Part shown: one piece after another, positions 34,271 through 46,414 of the stretch
Position numbering within the stretch: the stretch's first letter is position 1
Layout: each line of letters begins with the position of its first letter
Assembly: GCA_035771175.1 (NCBI GenBank)
Contig: CM069594.1
Coordinates: forward strand, 13,020,620-13,084,619
Direction: 5' to 3'
Source: Paratinospora sagittata
Lineage: Eukaryota > Streptophyta > Magnoliopsida > Ranunculales > Menispermaceae
Length of the DNA: 64,000 nucleotides
Translations under genes and position numbers: made by a program
Notes under the pieces: model-generated
Databases searched by the model: none
Told to the model about the DNA's origin: nothing
Seen by the model: only the letters and a program-made list of their open reading frames with translations

Positions 34271-37200
34271 TCAATTCATGTTCTTAGTCACTTCTCTGTA
34301 CCATGGTCTATGCACCCGATCCGACACCGTTGATACCACCATCAGTACCTCAGCAACCTCCGTTACCTTATCCATAAGAACAGCAGCTCCTACCTTCCGC
34401 AGAGCCGTTTCCGCCAATCCCTTCCCTTGTGATCCAGTTCCCCCAAACACTAACCCCCTGATAGCAAGGTAAACCGCACGTGACACCTTTACAAACACCG
34501 CATCCCCAGATTGCAGGCTTTTCCCTAGCATGCTTGCCATCACCTGCTTCCTAGCTTGAAGTTGCTCATCGTCTAAGATTTTAACACCACCTGAAGAGAA
34601 CTCGTTCATTATTTCAACTACTTCTTTGATGCCCACGTCCACAACACGATCCAAAAGCTCGTTCAACCTTTCAACAAACTTGGATACAACAGTTTCCATG
34701 TCTGCAGGGCTACTGGCTAACTTCTCGCTCACAAGGATTTGGCGCAGAACCAACATACTGCACATTTTGAACCAATTTTGATTAGGATAAGGGTAAACAA
34801 CTTACTTAACACCATAAAATGTGCAGACCACATGATCATGATGCTGGTGCAAAATCACCACATATTCAAGTATGGTATGATCAAGTAGAGACCTAAGTAG
34901 AGCACTGCAAAGCTAGATAGCCTAAATGTATCTTCTTCCACGACATACACTTTTGTAAAATACGATGACCCATAATAACAAAAACTCCAACCTGGGTAAC
35001 TCTAAACCAGAAAAGAAGACCGACCAGAATAAAATGAAAGACGGCCTGGGAGATGTGAAATAAATGGTAATTCTTCCCCGCCAACCTGATTGAGATAACA
35101 ACAATCTTCTGAAGCTGGGCCTGGACAGCCCTTAGCCTTGAGGCATTAAGTTTCAGGGTTTCTGGTAGAGTCTCCTGGGTTAGACCTTCTATTCCACTGA
35201 CTAAGTTAAGCAAGCCAAGCCGCACAAACACGTCAACCTTTTCTCCTGTGCATTCTGGTTGTTGATTGCCTGTCCAACAGAAGAAAATTAATGTATGGAA
35301 AAGCATTTTAGTTTTATTCAAATCTATCACAAGTTTCAGAGTTATACCTGTTGAAGTAGAATTAGAGAGAGACGATGATATTGCTTGGCTTCGGTTTAAT
35401 GCCACAGTAACACTGCCTCCAGCCCGAAGGGTGGAGAAAGGAGGAAGGCCTGGAGAAGAACTTTCATGTGTCCTTGATAGTGCAGATAGTGTGTCAGTGT
35501 GCTCATCCCACTCCTGCTCAGCTATATTCCTCACAAGTGAGAGCCATTGCACAGTTAATGGTAGAGAACTTGAGGCATGATCCGGAGGTCCATAATGATC
35601 AGCAAATGCCTTTCTCAGATATTCCATCCCAGCAGGCCCCTTTATCAGTGGTTCCATAATTCTTATGCGTGCTTTGCTTATTTCTCTCTTAAGAGCCTTC
35701 CAAAACATGCACAATTTATTAGTTTGCAAGCCTCAAAGAAAAAGTGAAGTCATTAAATTGTTACTGCTCACAAGGCAGAATTACAGTTTTCAACCTTATA
35801 ATTAGTCATAACACAAAACATGATCAGGAGTATTAAACACGTAGCTCATTAATAAATATAGAGTACTTAATGATGGAACTGTATTGAATGATATAGTAGC
35901 AAATCTTTAAAACGTACTGAATGATATTTCAGAAGTATAGACAGATTTAGCAACTCAAGACATTCTTATGACCAGTAATTAAGCAGTATTCAACCTTAGC
36001 CACACATCCTTATGATGACTAATTCAATATAATGCATAAATATTTCAGCAGTATAAATAGAATTAGCAACTCGAGACACCCTTATGACAACCAATAGCAG
36101 TATTTAGCCTTAGACACACATCCTTATGACAACTACTTCAATATAATGCATAAATATTTCAGAAGTATAGATTGATATAGCAACTCAAGACATCCATATG
36201 ACAACCAATTAAGCAGTATTCAGCATTAGTCACACATCCTTATGACAAATAATTCAATATAATGCATAAAAAGAACTTTCCACAATGCAACTGAGCCTAA
36301 TGTTATCTCCTTAAGATAGTGATGGACAAAAATTAGATCAAATTCTACTAGAGGGGAAAGAAAGTAGATCCAACACACCTGAATCTGCTCCAGAACAAAG
36401 CGCAAACCCCTGATTATTGCAATAACAAATGAAGCATTTAATCTGCCCTCATCCTGAGATATCTTATGTAGTTCATCCATTAACCGTTTGTGGGTCTTCA
36501 TCATCTCATTCTCGCTATCTGGAGCAGAAAGCTTCCGGAGAGTGACCAATGAGAACTCCAGAACTTTTCCAAAATAATCCATGTCAAGATTTCCTGATGT
36601 TAGTACCTTCATTAGATAGAACAAATAAAACTCATTAATCCACACGAACGATTATAACAAGAAGCATATTATTGACAGTGAATTGCAATAACAAAAACTT
36701 ACCTGAGATACAATGTCCAGATCAATGGTATCTATAATACCTTCCCTCCAACTCTGAGGAGCCATCTCAGCCAATTCATCCCTCACCTCCTTCATTAATT
36801 CAACTACATGGCTATAGTCTGGTTCATCCTGTTTCATAGATTCCTCAACTCCATCCCAGAAAGCTTTTTCCATTGTCTCTCTTATTTGGGCCTGTCCAGA
36901 AAGGTACTAAAACTTGTGAGAACTTATACCCCATATACGCCACATGCACAAGAAATTTCTCAACAAATTCAATTTCAATTTATATAAACGAAGTTATGAT
37001 GCATAGATTCAAGCCATATACTAACCTTAATACCGTTCTTGTCATCATCACTCATCCTAAAGCTGTCTGCTAAGTCATGATGAAGTCCATGTACAATTTC
37101 ATTGACAAGAAGTTCATTCTCCATCACCAGCTTCTCAGCAGAAGAACCCAACAGACCGTCTACATTACTGGAAGATGTGGAGGCTCCAAGTTCCTTTGGC

Positions 37201-40200
37201 TGGGATGTACCATCTTTCCCAAACAATGACCGAACAACCCCACTTTTCCTATCACTGCCTGGTTTCTCAATACCCCTAGCTGTAAGACTTCTATCTTCCG
37301 CGGCAGAAACCAAAGAAGAACCTGGTGATGAACTAGATGGATTGGGAGAAGAAATATGAGCAAATCGTGGTGGACTTCCATTTTCCTTTGCTTCAAAGAA
37401 TCTTGAACGTGTGTCTGATAGAGCACGTTCCATGCGCTCAATCCCAGAATCACCACCAAGGTGTTGAACTTTCTCCCTCAGAAGTCTCTGATCTTCTATA
37501 ACCTGGCAGCACCAAATCAAAATTTAACAGAGATAAACCAGTAATAAAAGTATAATTGAATTTATCTACATAGGCAATGATTCTTGTGGATGCACATCCA
37601 TGATATCAATAGGTGGAAAGGTCAAAGGTGGCTACTTCTTGCCATATAGCTGCACCATAAGGGCACACATAGCACACCCATACATATATATGGTGCGAAA
37701 CAAATGGATTGAGTGAACCAACCCACGGGCGGTCCTAACCCAGAAGACTCCCAGAAATGGAAGGAATTCCTAAATATCTGATTTATAGAATTCTACTCAC
37801 GATACTATTCAATCAATATGATAGATCAAAATGTCACGATCTTCTGATTTGAATGACACCACAGAACTATTGCGTCATAAGTACTAATTATCCATTTATC
37901 GATCAAAGTTATAAACAACTAGGAAAGATTATTTCAAAAGATCAATTCAAATATATTGAGATATATAGAAACCTGCTTCTGAATAGCCTTCATATCATGA
38001 GTAAGACCACCACTGTTCCCTTCTGCATTGAGCTTGCAAGTCTGTATCATAGATAGCTCAAGTTGGCAGGCAGCTCTCACCAAATCCTCCTCTAGAGACC
38101 TTGCATCCTTAATTTTCCAGACCACAAAATGATATAAGTAGGAGCACCATGCTGCATCAAATGATTCCAGCTGAGTTCTGAATGACCTTCTACTTGGAGA
38201 AGGGGCAGCAGACTGCTGTTTGATATTCAGCGGGGTACCGTCTAAAATAATTTTCACCAACTCCTCAAATTCATGGATAAGATTTGCTGCAGACTGAGCA
38301 AGAGCAATCTCACGCTCACCCTGTCCATTGAAAACTGCATCTGGATGACCCAATATCATATAAGCACATAAAAATACTCTCACCAGGTACCTTGATAACT
38401 TAGCCTGATTTTGGGAACCATCTGTGCTAGAATTGGTTTTCTTGGCCCCTCTGCCCTTCCTAGCACTGTCACGTGTGCCCTTTCGCTTTGGAGAAGCTAG
38501 CCGTTTAAGCAAATGATCAATGTTATTTAAACCAGAAGACCTGCTTGTGGCAGCAGCCTGTGACAATGCTAGCCGATATTCAAACCGATCAAGTAAAGTT
38601 TTCACGGTCTGAAGAGTTTCCACAGCCTCAATCCGGAGAGCAAGCTGCTCAAATGGCATCAACTTGACAAAAACTTCATTTACTCCCAATGTCTCAAAAT
38701 CTTTAACTAAAGAGAAAGTACTTCTCCTTGACTGCAAGAATCGCCTCCAGCACCTGAAAGATACAGCTTGTTAGCAATGGTACTTGAATTGATTTCTCTT
38801 GCACACCCCATCAAGAAAAGGAAAAAAAGGGAAAGGAAAGGAAGAAAGTAACAAATGCATCATTATGTTCCAGTTAAACTGACAACAACAAAAAGAATTC
38901 CCAGTTAAAAATGGAAAAACAATCAATTACTTCCACATGAATTCCAGCCTCCAGGATATTAGTTGAGAATTAAGTATAGCATCTTAATTTGTCCCCAATT
39001 CCCAAGTAATGCTGGATTGCTCATAAAAAGTGTTTTGCATTTTCAATTTCTTATATTTTCGTTAATATCTTCAATAGAAATTATGGCTTACTTTAATAGA
39101 TATAATTCAACAAATATCTAGTGGAAGATTTACGGTACAAATTCAAAAAGTTAACTAATCACACAGAACAGCTTGGTCCAAAGAAGCAGGACAAATAACA
39201 CCTTGAAATAAGGAAAACTCAGACAAGTATTTCTTTTAATAAATCAATTCACATGAATAACACATAAAAATATATAGAAAAGAAATAAATGACATGAAAA
39301 AAATGTTCAAAGGAACAATCAAAGGTTAAAAGTGGTTTTCTCACCTTGCCAATTTTCTTGACAATATGTCCCCCTGCTTATCCATCTTAACACGAATGGA
39401 GCTATGGAAATTACTTCTTTGCCTCAGATATTCAGCCCTCTGTTTCTTCGCCTATTTTGGGGAGAAAAAGAAGAGTTCATCAAAAAACTAGAACAGTCGA
39501 CGACACTAACACGTTTGTATTTACTATAGAGTAAAATAAAGCATGGAGGTGTACATATAAAACATTGCCTACCCTTTGAAGCCGATGCTCCAACCGGTCC
39601 TTCATTCTCCGTCTCTCAATTTCTCGCTGATGATTGACCGAGTTAGCCACCTGTTGAACCTGTGTGACTCTTGCATGTACCCGTGTCTTCTCAGCTTCTA
39701 ACAATCCAAGTCGCTTCTTCTCAGCAGCTGCACGCTTTTGGTAAATTGCAGCACGAACGCACTCTTTATATTTGACCTCCTGAGCCATCCTCTGCAGCAA
39801 TGACTTTGCAGTTCTCTCCTTTGCTGCAGCCCTTCGCTGTCTATAAGCCTTGAGAAGAAGCATCCGATTCACCTCGGCCTGCTGCACCCTTGATTCAACT
39901 TTTGTCTCAAGCTCCTCCCGTTTACTCTCAAAACGCATCTCTACCCCACTTTTAGCTGCTTGCCTCAACTCATCTAACCTAGCCAATCGCTTTTTGGACT
40001 TCGCCAGGATGCTCAATCTGTTGTTCAAATGAAATGCAAAAAAATTCAACAATTTTTTTTTCACAAAGAAAATGTTCTAAAGTTTTTATTTTGAATTTTG
40101 GGTGCAAAGTAAATACTTTATCAATTATATTTTGGTTCTGTTTAGCACAGAATTTAGAAGCAACAGATTTTTTGTAGAGAATTTAGAATTAGAATTTCAA

Positions 40201-40809
40201 CCCTTTTCCCCACCTTCTGTTTGGAGGAAAGGCTATACCCGGTAGCATTATTTTTCTTTTCTTCTTCTTGTATTGATTAATTTTAGGTTTGGAAAAGAAA
40301 GGGGCACAATTACGGCACCAAGCATAAAACCAAAACCAACGCAAATGAAAATTGATTTGAAAGTTGCACAACCACTTGAAATCAACACAAGTGCAGCAAA
40401 TTTTGACAAGCACAATGAAGGGTTATGACTAAATTTGTACTTCACAAGATTTTGCATGCTTAGCACTTTTTTTTTCCTTAAAAAAGGCAGCCTGGTGCAC
40501 TTTTTACATGACTTTATATATAACTGAATAAAGGATAATCTTAAAGATGGCGACAACACTTTTATTCAAACAAAAAACATGTATTTGCGACCAACTTTAA
40601 ACAAAACTTGGCTGGTATAACTCAACGACTTACTTAATCACTCATTTGTTAATACTGAATTTTATCTAAACTATTTAATCTCTTCTGGATAAAGGAAGAG
40701 CAGTATGGAAAGAGAAATCCCAAAATTAATCTCGTCATAAGAACTGGGAACAGTTCAAGTTTCCCAAAGTTCCTCATTTTTTCCCCTTCTATGATCAGAC
40801 AGTCTCCTC

Positions 40810-40888
<79 letters not shown>

Positions 40889-41651
40889 ATGTAAACCATC
40901 ATTAGCCAAAAAACTCTACCTTGAGAAAACTCAATTATTAAAAGAAAAGATGAAAGAAAGAAAAAAAAAAAAAAAATGCCAATTTTTTTTTAACTTGAAC
41001 AACCTAATACCATCACGTGAAAGAGTTCTTGCAGACATAGAAAGTTCAACAAACCTTTTCTGCTCTGCTGCGTGAAGCTTTGCCTCGAGACGCTGCCCAG
41101 GGTCTTCATCTTGCGAACATGTCCACGATGGACTCCTCGGCTTCGGCCGAGCCTTGCTTGATAACCACTCATAAAATCGCTTCAATCCACATATAATACA
41201 AAGAAGTTACTAATTCAAATTCAAAATTCGATCTTTTCACCAGAAGATATTTACTCCACTAAACAAAATCAACAAGTACAGCGGTCAAAAAAAAAAAAAA
41301 AAACACCGATCACCTAAACAAAACCCAATCATCAAAGATTAAAGACAAGAGTCAATTTTTATTTAACTTCATCTTTTCTTACTGAAAATCAAAACCACCA
41401 GCAAAGAAGGGGAAAAAAAGGGAACAAAAAAACCCTACTTGTCTTCGGATATCGGCTTCTTTGAGCTTGGCTTCAATTTCTTCCACCGTAGTGATAGAAG
41501 AGCTTCTGCAATCCATCAACCTCTGCCGAATCCTCCGAGGAACCTTCGCCGGAGGCGACGAAGAACATGCCGAATCAGATGACACAGAAGCGTCGTTGGC
41601 CGAAAACTCCAACGCGATTCCGGCCACACCACCGGTCTCCGTCAACTCCAT
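34271..41651 (-). CDS. T-complex protein 11 (TCP11/Sok1) domain protein
   Basis: Spliced gene, 11 coding exons: 41439-41651, 41055-41179, 39573-40017, 39345-39451, 37973-38753, 37026-37502, 36703-36891, 36379-36606, 35348-35696, 35086-35269, 34271-34757. Every intron is GT-AG and every junction keeps phase; the total is 3585 nt, 1194 residues plus stop, close to plant homologues. The start ATG 41651 sits in GCCGGAATGGAG. The N terminus holds RRIRQRLMD and [16 protein letters not shown]. Exons 2-4 encode a long basic coiled-coil region (about residues 70-300; [40 protein letters not shown]). The TCP11 domain fills roughly residue 650 to the end ([22 protein letters not shown]-like [20 protein letters not shown]). 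The family is related to yeast Sok1, tied to cAMP signalling; the plant role is not settled. The gene appears intact. Confidence 0.93.
35926..36270. repeat. Three ~115-bp tandem repeats in an intron of the TCP11-domain gene
   Basis: Units start at about 35926, 36042 and 36156 with ATTTCAG(A/C)AGTATA, and each ends near AATTCAATATAATGCATAAA. They lie wholly inside intron 8 (35697-36378) and do not touch its splice sites. Confidence 0.85.
40018..41054 (-). other. Intron 2 of the TCP11-domain gene with (TG)n microsatellite
   Basis: This is the second largest intron. It contains a (TG)n run of about 66 bp at 40823-40888 and a segment at 40500-40552 that recurs at 42654-42710 upstream of the gene. 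Flanking exon phases match (AG plus A forms Arg). Confidence 0.8.
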
Positions 41652-42815
41652 TCCGGCAGCGCCAACTGATCCACACAAACACCGATCAATCGATTCTCAC
41701 AAGTAACAACAACCACAGTTTTTCCCCAAATTAGAAAACCAAATCAATCGAACAAAGAACAAGAAAACTGAAAAAGAAAGCGGAAGGAAAAGAATAGCAC
41801 ACGAAAGAAACCAAAACACTCCACGCTCCTTCGCTTCTACTTTTTCTCCTGCCTTTTCTTCTGTTCTTCTTAATTAATGGTGTGGCATTTGCAAGACACG
41901 TGCACCACACGGTTGGTCGTAGAGTGTTCACAAATCACACGCTGTTGACAATCTCGATAAACAAATCTCAGGTTCATTTTCATCATGTACTCATGTTAAA
42001 TGGCGCCCGAGAGTACTGGATCATGTTCGGAATATAATACATCCATTTGGAGAATGTTTAGTCAATCTTTTGCGCTCCGAAGCAACGGGCAAAAAGGTTA
42101 CGCTGCTGAGCCGCGCACATGTGCCATGTGCGATTTCGAGGTTTACCCTACATGGTGAGCCATACGCCGGTGTGGCAACACATCACCGTTGATGATCTCG
42201 TTTGGTATTCATCCAACGGCTTTTAGTTGTTTGAGATTGAGTCTTACGTACGGGTGACATTAAGTGATGCCGCTATGATTTGTAGCACTTTACTGATGGC
42301 AATGTGACGTCACACGAACGGAATACAATAATAATTAATAAATAAATAAATAACTGAAAAATAGATAAAAGTTTCGGGCGATTTCTAGATGCATGGCTAA
42401 TATATACTAAACTAAGCGGTCCGTTTCGTAGCGACGTGTTACGTGGTCACGTATATGCTCTCCTTGCTTTCATCTTGTAGTATTTTACGTGCCCATTGAT
42501 ATAGCCACCACAAATAATAAATTGTAGTATTAATCACATGTGTATAATAACCACCACAAATAATAGAAAAATACATCGAATTTTTTATTTGAATATTACA
42601 AAAAATAATTTTTTTACAATTGGATACATATAAAAAAAACAAAAAATGTGTAATTTTTTACATAACTTTATATATACCTGAATGAATAAAGGGTAATCTT
42701 AAAAGATGCTTTGTATAACGGTTTTTAAAAAGCTAAATTACATTTATAATTAAAAAAAGGTTTATACAATGAATAATATCCAAAGTGCAAAAATAGTGAA
42801 CTCTTTTATTAAAGG
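41652..42815 (-). promoter_or_regulatory. 5' UTR and promoter region of the TCP11-domain gene
   Basis: On the minus strand the region before the ATG is purine/CT-rich, as in plant 5' UTRs. A G-box CACGTG lies at 41897-41902, about 250 nt upstream of the ATG. No clear TATA box is seen, in keeping with a broadly expressed gene. Further out, 42654-42710 repeats part of intron 2. Element E begins about 1.27 kb from the ATG. Confidence 0.4.
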
Positions 42816-42880
42816 AAAAATATTAATCTAACTATAATTAATATAACTCTAAGTGCAACTACGTACGTATGTCTATTAGA
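42816..42880. repeat. Left arm of a foldback (MITE-like) repeat split by element E
   Basis: This arm, starting AAAAATATTAATCTAACTAT and ending GTCTATTAGA, is an inverted copy of 56393-56458 on the other side of element E. Without E the two arms would be separated by about 46 bp, giving a hairpin element of about 175 bp. Confidence 0.6.
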
Positions 42881-42919
42881 TGTGTATGTGTGTTGCACAT
42901 CTCGAGTTCTATAATTAAA

Positions 42920-44228
42920 TGTCACACCCTACCCGTACGCGCCTAAATCAGCGAAACACTCACAGCCAGGGCGCGAATGCATTATAACAGTTACCGAGTG
43001 CATAGGTACACAATTAGAATACAAATCTGATTTCATTAATTTCAGAATGTATTTTGTACAAAAATGTAATTGAGGGAGCATCCTCCCAAAATCTCCCTAT
43101 AAATAAATAAGGGATACAAAATGAGGGTCCAATCACCTCCACCCAGTCCACCCTAAACTCCTGTAAAAATGGTTAACAACAGGATGAGCTATTGCCCAGT
43201 GGATAAAATAGTTCGTGAATACGACAATTAATAAAGAAGACTTCATAATCAAACATCACATATTCACAACATAGCATTATAAACAGTACAACGTGGCTTC
43301 ACAAGAATGTATGCATGACACGTCTCGTAATGGTTCTGTGATCGTTTATCACCTTGGGTTCACGTACAGATGTTCATCCCCACGAAATCCTGGGTTCACA
43401 TTGTACATCCCTCCCCAGGGGAAACATTGATAATAGTGAGCACTGTTCCAATAACTATTCCATAGATCACAAACCACGTACGTCCCTAGGTGGTTATGTA
43501 TGATGACTATGCATGAGCAGGTCCGGTCTTTACTAATATTAGACAAGATTTGGCAACGCTTGGTGATACTTATCAGGATCGGCATCACCACGTGCGTTGT
43601 TAGGATGTTCAACATCACTTGTAGAAGCAAATAGCTTTCAAATAAGACCAACCAGACCAGTCTCCAGTCAAGAGGTGAGACACAAGGTCCGCTTAAATAT
43701 CACGTCTTCTAGAGCAGGAAGATGTCTCATGTTCACTATTCAAAGTTACTGAGGACAAGACTAAGTCTGGTTGAGTCAGATTGACCACTAATCTGACGTA
43801 GTAACAATGTAATACATAAACTCCAAATATTAAAGCATAACTATGATATGTATGAACATTATACGCAATAATGCAATGTAAGTGAATAATGACATAATGA
43901 TAAATAAATGAAAACTTTAATAAAATTCATAAGACACGCAAACCTATGTTTGTTCCCCACCTTCAGATAAAACTTCTTTAAAAATCTGGTGCTTCTTCCC
44001 GAGCAGAACCGCTTAGCACCGCAAAGAGAAAGTCTAAAAAAAAGAGGGAGAGAGTCTCCAAAGAGAGAGAGAGAGTCTCTAGAAGAGGGAGAGAAAGTGA
44101 GAAGGAGTGGTGTGAGAAATGAGGAGGGGGATGAGGTTTTTTATAGAAAGAGACATGCTCGAACGTTCGGGTTTGTGCCCAAACGTTCCATTTTTTTTTT
44201 TGTGTGTGTGTAAACTAGGGGTATTACA
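42920..44228 (-). repeat. Element E 3' LTR
   Basis: 1309 bp, TGTCACACCCTACCC...GGGTATTACA. It contains a TATA-like site (forward TTTTTTATAGAAAG, about 44137-44150) and two AACGTT palindromes (CGAACGTTCG near 44161 and AAACGTTC near 44181), where elements A and D carry 9 and 18 tandem copies. Confidence 0.9.
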
Positions 44229-44246
44229 CTCTATCTCCCTTAAAAG
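44229..44246 (-). other. Element E polypurine tract
   Basis: The minus strand reads CTTTTAAGGGAGATAGAG directly before the 3' LTR, preceded by an AATTTTGAGGGCAAAATT box. Confidence 0.82.
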
Positions 44247-44264
44247 AATTTTGCCCTCAAAATT

Positions 44265-44780
44265 TTAGCCCATGTAGTGATGATTACTATCTTCGTGAGA
44301 TTCACCACCTTTGTCATCATTCACAAGATCAGGGTAATGCTGGTAAGGTTCCTGAATTATACTGTGGCTGGTGAAATCCTCGATATCATCAAACAATGGA
44401 GAGCAAATGGAATCGAATTCGTCCGCAGAAGGTTCCGACATTTACCTAACAGATGGTGGTGTAGGGTACTGCAAGTTGCAGCGTTTCAGGAGAGGTAGGT
44501 TGAGCGACAGATTGCTTTTTCGTGCAGTTGCTCAAATTCTGCCGCTTGACAATTTTGGTAGGAGATCTTGCCAAGATGAGGGCATTGAATTATTTCGGGC
44601 AATCTTGTTGTGATATAGCCATACATACTCTAGCGATAGGGGTCGTTGCCGCTGAGGTGATGGAGTTGGTGAGGCAAAGAAATTGTAGTTTGATTTAGAG
44701 CTTGAAGGAACTTCCACTGGTTGCCAAGTAGGTCATGGCGTGTGTGGTTCATTACTCTCATCGGTGTTGTTTTCAGACAT
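44265..44780 (-). pseudogene. Element E aORF3: accessory ORF between pol and PPT
   Basis: From ATG 44780 (MSENNTDESNEPHTP) to TAA 44265-44267, about 172 codons. A TGA interrupts after codon 15, another stop follows LLPKLSSGRI near 44532, and a frameshift follows. The middle is Ser/Pro-rich (VEVPSSSKSNYNFFASPTPS). The C-terminal part is acidic (MSEPSADEFDSICSPLFDD, later DLVNDDKGGESHEDSNHHYM). The ATG follows AAAATATCCATGCAG, a good splice-acceptor match, 96 nt after the pol stop (44877-44879). No membrane segment or known domain is seen. It shares its start region and its HHY tail with the element D remnant. Confidence 0.62.
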
Positions 44781-44876
44781 CTGCATGGATATTTTTAATG
44801 AAACAATATATTAAGATATTGTAAAGGAAGTTTCATAATTTCATAGATTAGTGAAATAGTACAATGTATCACATCA

Positions 44877-46414
44877 TCAATTATTACTAGAAAATAATTC
44901 GGGGTATTTCTGTTTAATTGTTTCTTATAGTTCCCAAGTTGTTTCTTCTACTTTGTGGTGATCCCAGAGTACCTTTACAAGTGGTATGCTACGTCGCCTT
45001 AGTTCTTGAGTTTTTTTATACACAATCTGTATCGCTCTTTCCTGATATTTGTTTCCTTTTTCAACCTGAACTTCGACCAGAGGGATGATATGTGAAGGAT
45101 CAGGACAATACTTTCGAAGCATGGGTACATGAAAAACGTCATAAACTTTAGACATGGATGATGGAAGGGATAGTCGATAGGCTAGTTTGCCAATACGTTT
45201 AAAGATCTGAAATGGATCGATATAACGTGGGGAGAGCTTTCCTTTGATCCCGAAGCGTTTGACACCTCTTGTAGGCTGAACTTTTAGAAAAACCAAGTCC
45301 CCCTTATCAAATTTTAGAGGTTGTCTCTACTTGTCGGCATAGCTCTTCTGTCGACTTTGTGCTACACAAAGTCGCTCCTTACTAGTCTGATCTTCTCAGA
45401 AGTCTCTTGAACTAGTTTTGGCCCTAATTGCAGTCGATCTACCATATCTAACCAGCACATCGGAGATCTGCAAAGGCAACCATAGAGAGCCTCATTTTAT
45501 GCAAACTCAACCAAATGTAAGTGTTTTGCCCATCCGTCATGAAAATCCAAAATGCAACATGGTAATGTGTCCTCCAAGATTTGGATTAAACGCTCTGACT
45601 GCCCGTCAGTCTATGGATGAAAAGTTGTGCTCATGGTAATCCTGGAGCTTATTCTACTCTGGAAGCTTTGCCAAAATTTTGATGTGAATCGAGGGTCTCG
45701 ATCAGAGACAATCATGGAGGCGTACAATCTCTCTTTCATACAATTCGGCTAGCTTGGCGGGGTTATCTGTGAACTTTATTGGTAAAAAGTGTGCAGACTT
45801 TGTAAGTCTGTCAATGATGACCCAGATTACATCTTGCCCTTTAATATTTCAAGGTAAGTTCGTAACAAAATCTATTGCAATGTTCTCCCATTTTCATTCT
45901 CCAATAGGTAAAGGCTGGAGAAGTTCAGAAGGAAGTCTGCGTTCTGCCTTAACTTGTTGGCAAACGAGACATCGAGCAACAAAGTCTACAATAACCTTTT
46001 TCATTCCAGAAAACCAGAATTGTCGCTTGACATTTTTGTACATCTAGTCTCCCCCAGGATGCATAGCAAACCTCGAGCAATGCATTTCAGTGAATACTTA
46101 TTTGCGAACTTTAGGATCGTTCGGTAGGCAGAGACATTTTTTGTAGAAAACTGTCCCGTTATCGAAGACTGACCAGTGAGGAAGGTCCTATCCGCTTAGT
46201 AGAAGTTCTCTTTTCTCCATTAACATGGGGTTGTTGGCTTGAGCTGCTGAAATTTTTCAAATAAGCTCAGAGTTGGCTGATAATTGAGAAAGTCGTGATC
46301 TTCCTCCCTCCTCGATGAGCTGTAAGTTAAAATTCTCCATCTCCGTAGCCAACTTCCCCATTTCAAAGTTAAGAGTACAAGCAACATAAGATCTTCTACT
46401 CAAGGCATCAGCCA
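44877..46414 (-). pseudogene. pol: Element E integrase and connection domain
   Basis: Chromodomain-like tail at 45296-44880 (FLKVQPTRGVKRFGIKGKLS, RRSIPLVKVLWDHHKVEETT, then KYPELFSSNN and TGA at 44877-44879). The integrase core runs through 45400-46050, and its connection to RNase H ([20 protein letters not shown]) is at 46410-46257. Stops include TAA inside TWEL-ETIKQ near 44920 and TAG after the GGD motif near 46047. The upstream side is cut at 46414 by the solo LTR. Confidence 0.82.

Noticed and set aside
40791..41075. Plus-strand open frame with poly-(Val-Cys)
   Set aside because: Translation of a (TG)n microsatellite inside intron 2 of the host gene.
41652..41678. Upstream extension of the TCP11-domain start by nine codons
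   Set aside because: The extension would begin with TTG; the first in-frame ATG with good context is at 41651.
44371..44613. Plus-strand frames at 44277-44613 considered as a gene
   Set aside because: They are antisense to aORF3 of element E, which has family support from C and D.
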